In this document: in pieces, positions 60,289-64,000 of the stretch
How positions within the stretch are numbered: the stretch's first letter is position 1
How the letters are laid out: every line of letters begins with the position of its first letter
DNA from: an uncultured Corynebacterium sp.
GTDB lineage: Bacteria; Actinomycetota; Actinomycetes; Mycobacteriales; Mycobacteriaceae
Assembly: GCA_946223355.1 (NCBI GenBank)
Contig: CAMIPB010000006.1
Coordinates: forward strand, 27,273-91,272
DNA: 64,000 bases
Direction of reading: 5' to 3'
Program-made: the position numbers and the translations under genes
Notes under the pieces: model-generated
Databases searched by the model: none
Seen by the model: only the letters and a program-made list of their open reading frames with translations
What the model was told of the DNA's origin: nothing

Positions 60289-61452
60289 ATGTATATTCGC
60301 TCGCTCCAACTGCGTGATTTCCGTTCCTGGCCGGAATTAAACTTGGACCTGGAACCGGGAATCACAGTTTTTGTGGGCCGCAACGGCTATGGCAAAACCA
60401 ATATCGTCGAGGCGATTGGCTATATTGCGCATTTGGCATCCCACCGCGTCAATCATGACGCCCCTCTGATTCGACAGGGCGCAGATAACGCGCGCGTTTC
60501 AGTCACTGCAATTAACCAAGATCGCGAGCTAACTGGGCATTTATTGCTCAAACCCCATGCAGCAAATCGTGCGCAAATAAATCGCACCAAGCTTTCTACC
60601 CAGCGTGAACTCTTGGGCGTAGTTAAAACAGTGTTATTTTCCCCGGAAGATCTTGCGTTGGTGCGTGGTGAACCCGCAGAACGCCGCAAGTATCTTGATA
60701 GCATTATTGCTTCACGTTTTCCCCGCTTAGCAGGAGTAAAAGCTGATTATGACAAGGTGTTGCGGCAGCGCAATGCGTTGCTCAAGTCGGCGTCGTCAAG
60801 CCTGCGCCGGGGATATTCGGACACCGAGGGGGCAGCAGCGCTTGCAACCTTGGATGTGTGGGACGCGCAAATGGCACAACTAGGCGCGCAGGTTATTGTT
60901 TCAAGATTGGCGCTGGTAGATGAGTTAAGCGTGCTTGTTCCAGAGGCCTATGAAGGTTTGGCACCAGAGTCACGTCCTGCGCATATTGAGTATAAAACGG
61001 CCGTTGATATCTCTGATCGAGAAACGATTGAAGTCCAGCTACTCGCTGAGCTAGGAGCATTACGTCAACGAGAAATCGAACGCGGCACATCCCTAGTGGG
61101 GCCGCACCGCGATGATCTTGTGCTCCATCTTGGTGATACCCCAGCAAAAGGTTTTGCAAGCCACGGTGAAACGTGGTCAATTGCCATAGCGCTGCGATTA
61201 GCAGAGTTTAATTTCTTCGCTCGTGAAGACACTGAGCCTGTTCTTATTTTGGATGATGTGTTTGCAGAGCTTGATGCTAAGCGCAGAGAAAAGTTGGTGG
61301 GCCTTGCTACTCAAGCAGAACAGGTGCTCATTACCGCAGCTGTTGATGAGGATTTGCCTGAAAATTTAGAACCTATTACGCGTTTCAATATTGCTGTAAA
61401 AGATACCGACCAGGGCAGGATTTCAGTAGTTGAAGCAGGTGAGGATAAGTGA
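60289..61452 (+). CDS. recF: DNA replication and repair protein RecF
   Basis: 387-aa SMC-like ATPase that helps load RecA at gaps. Walker A is FVGRNGYGKTNIVEA near residue 30; SPEDLALVRGEPAERRKYLD and the ABC signature/Walker B region SHGETWSIAIALRLAEF and PVLILDDVFAELDAKRRE follow. It starts directly after dnaN and overlaps the next gene by four bases. Confidence 0.97.
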   Translation: MYIRSLQLRDFRSWPELNLDLEPGITVFVGRNGYGKTNIVEAIGYIAHLASHRVNHDAPLIRQGADNARVSVTAINQDRELTGHLLLKPHAANRAQINRTKLSTQRELLGVVKTVLFSPEDLALVRGEPAERRKYLDSIIASRFPRLAGVKADYDKVLRQRNALLKSASSSLRRGYSDTEGAAALATLDVWDAQMAQLGAQVIVSRLALVDELSVLVPEAYEGLAPESRPAHIEYKTAVDISDRETIEVQLLAELGALRQREIERGTSLVGPHRDDLVLHLGDTPAKGFASHGETWSIAIALRLAEFNFFAREDTEPVLILDDVFAELDAKRREKLVGLATQAEQVLITAAVDEDLPENLEPITRFNIAVKDTDQGRISVVEAGEDK

Positions 61453-62003
61453 AGGACTATATCTCGCATGCATTTGAAGAAATGCGCAAGCGTAGCCCCA
61501 ATCCACCACGCCTGGATCGACCCAGCCCAAAAATGCGGGAACTCACCCGCGCAAAGGTAGTGGTTCCAGGTTTGGAACCACCGGCGCGGTTTCCACGGAA
61601 ACAGAAAGGAATGGAAACTGGACCTGATGGTTACAAAAAGCTGCCATCAAGGAATATTCCGTCCCTGGCTACCGTGCTGAGCAAGACGATTCGCAGTGAA
61701 AATTGGGAAACTGGTTTTGCTAATGGCTGGCTCATGGGTCACTGGGAGGACATCGTTGGTGAGAAAATTGCTCAACACACCACAATTGATCGCATTGAGG
61801 ACGGCATCATTTACGTCGAGTGCGATTCCACGGCGTGGAAGACAAATTTGACCTATATGCAGCGGGAAATCTTACGGAAAATAGCTGCTGAATTAGGTCC
61901 GGATAATTTCACACAGATTAAAATTTTTGTGCCCAATATTCCGTCCTGGCGCAAAGGACCACTGCATGTCAAAGGTCGAGGCCCGCGCGATACCTACGGA
62001 TAG
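61449..62003 (+). CDS. DciA-like protein (DUF721)
   Basis: 184-aa protein with a basic, disordered N-terminal 85 residues and a C-terminal DUF721 domain (about 90-175): WLMGHWEDIVGEKIAQHTTIDRIEDGIIYVECDSTAWKTNLTYMQREIL. DciA-type DUF721 proteins load the replicative helicase in bacteria without DnaC. Position between recF and gyrB is conserved in actinobacteria. It overlaps recF by four bases. Confidence 0.92.
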   Translation: MKDYISHAFEEMRKRSPNPPRLDRPSPKMRELTRAKVVVPGLEPPARFPRKQKGMETGPDGYKKLPSRNIPSLATVLSKTIRSENWETGFANGWLMGHWEDIVGEKIAQHTTIDRIEDGIIYVECDSTAWKTNLTYMQREILRKIAAELGPDNFTQIKIFVPNIPSWRKGPLHVKGRGPRDTYG

Positions 62004-62092
62004 ATACACCGTCCTACTAGTTGCGTTGAAAAAAGTGAACTCATACGGCTATTTAAGGTGTGTAGGGTGCGTCCTAGTAGGTCCCCACAGTG

Positions 62093-62098
62093 TAGAAT
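62093..62098 (+). promoter_or_regulatory. Possible -10 box of gyrB promoter
   Basis: TAGAAT preceded by TG resembles an extended -10 box. It lies inside an inverted repeat with arms CCACA (62085-62089) and TGTGG (62099-62103), which could be a supercoiling-sensitive or operator element. No good -35 is visible. Confidence 0.4.
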
Positions 62099-62152
62099 TG
62101 TGGAAGTCTTAGATTGTCTTAAATCTTAAATTAAAAGGAGTACACGAGTCCC

Positions 62153-64000
62153 GTGGCTAATGCTCAACCAAATTACGATGCTTCATCGATCACCATTCTG
62201 GAAGGTCTAGAAGCAGTTCGTAAACGCCCCGGAATGTATATCGGTTCTACCGGTGCCCGCGGCCTACACCACCTCATCTGGGAAATCGTTGACAACTCTG
62301 TCGACGAAGCTATGGCAGGTTATGCCTCTAAAGTCATTGTTCGTCTGCTCGAAGATGGCGGCGTAGAGGTTATTGACGATGGCCGTGGTATCCCAGTGTC
62401 CATGCACGCTTCGGGCGCACCAACCATTCAGGTTGTTATGACCCAGCTGCACGCCGGCGGCAAGTTCGACTCCGAGTCTTATGCTGTTTCCGGTGGTCTT
62501 CACGGCGTGGGTATCTCCGTGGTAAACGCGCTGTCTACCCGCGTTGAGGCGGAAATTAAGCGCGATGGTAAGCACTGGACCCAGAACTTCCAGAACGCTA
62601 TTCCAGATGAGCTTATTGAAGGTGGTGATGCCCGTGGCACTGGAACTACCATTCGTTTCTGGCCAGATGCGGAAATCTTTGAAACCACCGAGTTTAACTA
62701 CGACACCATTGCGCGTCGTTTGCAGGAAATGGCCTTCCTAAACAAGGGTCTTACTATCACGCTTATCGACGAGCGTGTCACCGCCGAGCAGGCAAAACTC
62801 GAGGCTATTGCTGAAGAAGGCGATTCTGCAGAAATTGCTAATTCTTTCGATGATGACAACATCGATGAGATTTCTGACAACGAAGCCAAGAAGGAAGTTA
62901 CCTACCACTACCCAGAGGGCCTGGTAGATTACGTCAACCACCTGAATAAGACCAAGACGGCTATTCACCCCACTATCGTTTCTTTTGAAGCAAAGGGTGA
63001 AGACCACGAAGTCGAGGTGGCACTGCAGTGGAACCAGGGTTACAAAGAGTCTGTCCACACCTTCGCTAACACCATTAATACCCATGAGGGTGGTACGCAT
63101 GAGGAGGGTTTCCGCGCCGCGTTGACCACCATCATGAACCGCTACGCCCGTGATCATAAGTTGATCAAGGAAAAGGATGGCAACCTCTCAGGTGAAGACT
63201 GCCGTGAAGGCTTGGCAGCGGTTGTTTCCGTAAAGGTTGGTGATCCACAGTTTGAAGGTCAGACCAAAACCAAGCTGGGCAACTCTGAAATCAAGGGCTT
63301 TGTGCAGCGTGCCTTAAACGAACACGTCGCTGACTGGTTCGATGCTAACCCGGCTGAAGCGAAGGCGATTGTGAACAAGGCTGTGGCCTCGTCGCAGGCG
63401 CGTATCGCTGCCCGCAAGGCACGTGAGATGGTGCGCCGCAAGTCCGCGAATGACCTGGGTGGATTGCCAGGTAAGCTCGCTGACTGCCGTTCCAAGGATC
63501 CGGTGAAATCCGAGCTGTTCATCGTGGAGGGTGACTCTGCAGGTGGTTCCGCTAAGCAGGGCCGTGACTCTATGTTCCAGGCCATCTTGCCACTTCGCGG
63601 CAAGATCTTGAACGTGGAAAAGGCACGCATGGATAAGATCCTCAAAAACAATGAGGTTGGTGCGATTATCACTGCACTTGGCACCGGTATCCATGAAGAA
63701 TTTGATATTTCCAAGCTGCGCTATCACAAGATCGTGCTCATGGCTGACGCCGACGTCGATGGCCAGCACATCGCTACTTTGCTTTTGACCTTGCTGTTCC
63801 GCTTCATGCCACAGCTGGTGGAAGAAGGTCACGTTTACCTGGCTAATCCACCTTTGTACAAGCTCAAGTGGGGCAAGGGCGAGCCTGGCTATGCGTTCTC
63901 TGACGCAGAGCGTGACCAGCAGCTGGAAGAAGGCCTTAACGCTGGCCGCAAGATCAACAAGGATGACGGCATCCAGCGCTACAAGGGTCTGGGTGAGATG
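62153..64000 (+). CDS. gyrB: DNA gyrase subunit B (3' end outside window)
   Basis: The first 616 codons of the ATPase subunit of gyrase, which introduces negative supercoils with GyrA. GTG start; GAAxxRKRPGMYIGST-type segment EAVRKRPGMYIGST, ATP-site motifs IVDNSVDEA, DDGRGIPV and GGLHGVGISVVNALS, the transducer domain, and the TOPRIM motifs EGDSAGGSAKQGRD and LMADADVDGQH are all present. The frame is open to the window end. AAGGAG lies 13 bases before the GTG, rather far, so a start a few codons away cannot be excluded. Confidence 0.97.
   Translation, partial: MANAQPNYDASSITILEGLEAVRKRPGMYIGSTGARGLHHLIWEIVDNSVDEAMAGYASKVIVRLLEDGGVEVIDDGRGIPVSMHASGAPTIQVVMTQLHAGGKFDSESYAVSGGLHGVGISVVNALSTRVEAEIKRDGKHWTQNFQNAIPDELIEGGDARGTGTTIRFWPDAEIFETTEFNYDTIARRLQEMAFLNKGLTITLIDERVTAEQAKLEAIAEEGDSAEIANSFDDDNIDEISDNEAKKEVTYHYPEGLVDYVNHLNKTKTAIHPTIVSFEAKGEDHEVEVALQWNQGYKESVHTFANTINTHEGGTHEEGFRAALTTIMNRYARDHKLIKEKDGNLSGEDCREGLAAVVSVKVGDPQFEGQTKTKLGNSEIKGFVQRALNEHVADWFDANPAEAKAIVNKAVASSQARIAARKAREMVRRKSANDLGGLPGKLADCRSKDPVKSELFIVEGDSAGGSAKQGRDSMFQAILPLRGKILNVEKARMDKILKNNEVGAIITALGTGIHEEFDISKLRYHKIVLMADADVDGQHIATLLLTLLFRFMPQLVEEGHVYLANPPLYKLKWGKGEPGYAFSDAERDQQLEEGLNAGRKINKDDGIQRYKGLGEM

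Overview
The window looks like a chromosomal segment of a Corynebacterium (or a very close relative) that contains the replication origin region. Support comes from the gene order NUDIX - DUF6049 secreted protein - murJ - sigM - trxB - trxA - cwlM - parB - parA - rsmG - yidC - yidD - rnpA - rpmH - dnaA - dnaN - recF - dciA - gyrB, which is the actinobacterial origin order, from a fused trpCF gene, from TANANT-type -10 boxes, and from five copies of the parS palindrome TGTTTCACGTGAAACA or one-base variants. The species cannot be named from sequence reading alone. No rRNA or tRNA gene was recognised.

Layout. 1-7521: a complete type II-C CRISPR-Cas system. It has an array of 44 identical 36-nt repeats with mostly 28-nt spacers that continues off the left edge, then cas2, cas1 and cas9 on the minus strand, and a tracrRNA with a recognisable promoter and terminator directly upstream of cas9. 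7558-17573: leuS, a YefM-YoeB toxin-antitoxin pair, a MOSC protein, a permease, an aldehyde dehydrogenase, an Abi-type HEPN protein and a DUF4143 AAA ATPase. The ATPase gene is preceded by five palindromes spaced exactly 23 bp apart. 17563-28640: a homoprotocatechuate (3,4-dihydroxyphenylacetate) meta-cleavage cluster. The minus-strand operon reads hpaG-rraA fusion, gntR, hpaE, hpaD, hpaH, hpaI, gabD. Divergent from it are an MHS-type transporter and a MobA-like FAD monooxygenase. Together they would import and hydroxylate a hydroxyphenylacetate, cleave the ring and deliver pyruvate and succinate. 28651-34065: the trp operon with a leader peptide and attenuator, but without trpG and with several unusually short enzymes. 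34001-41416: a symporter, small membrane and redox proteins, an HNH protein, YqgE, the CCA-adding enzyme and a NUDIX hydrolase. 41413-64000: cell-envelope, redox, segregation and replication genes around oriC, ending inside gyrB.

The observations that seem most worth following are: (i) promoters that appear to be embedded in every CRISPR repeat, together with a well-formed tracrRNA unit; (ii) the 23-bp-phased palindrome array before the DUF4143 ATPase; (iii) the FAH-RraA fusion in a pathway that lacks visible hpaF, hpaB and hpaC; (iv) the Abi HEPN gene preceded by a potentially structured RNA segment; (v) a compact trp operon without trpG; (vi) parS sites embedded in coding frames as Val-Ser-Arg-Glu-Thr; (vii) a TTGATCA repeat family in the dnaA-dnaN origin interval.
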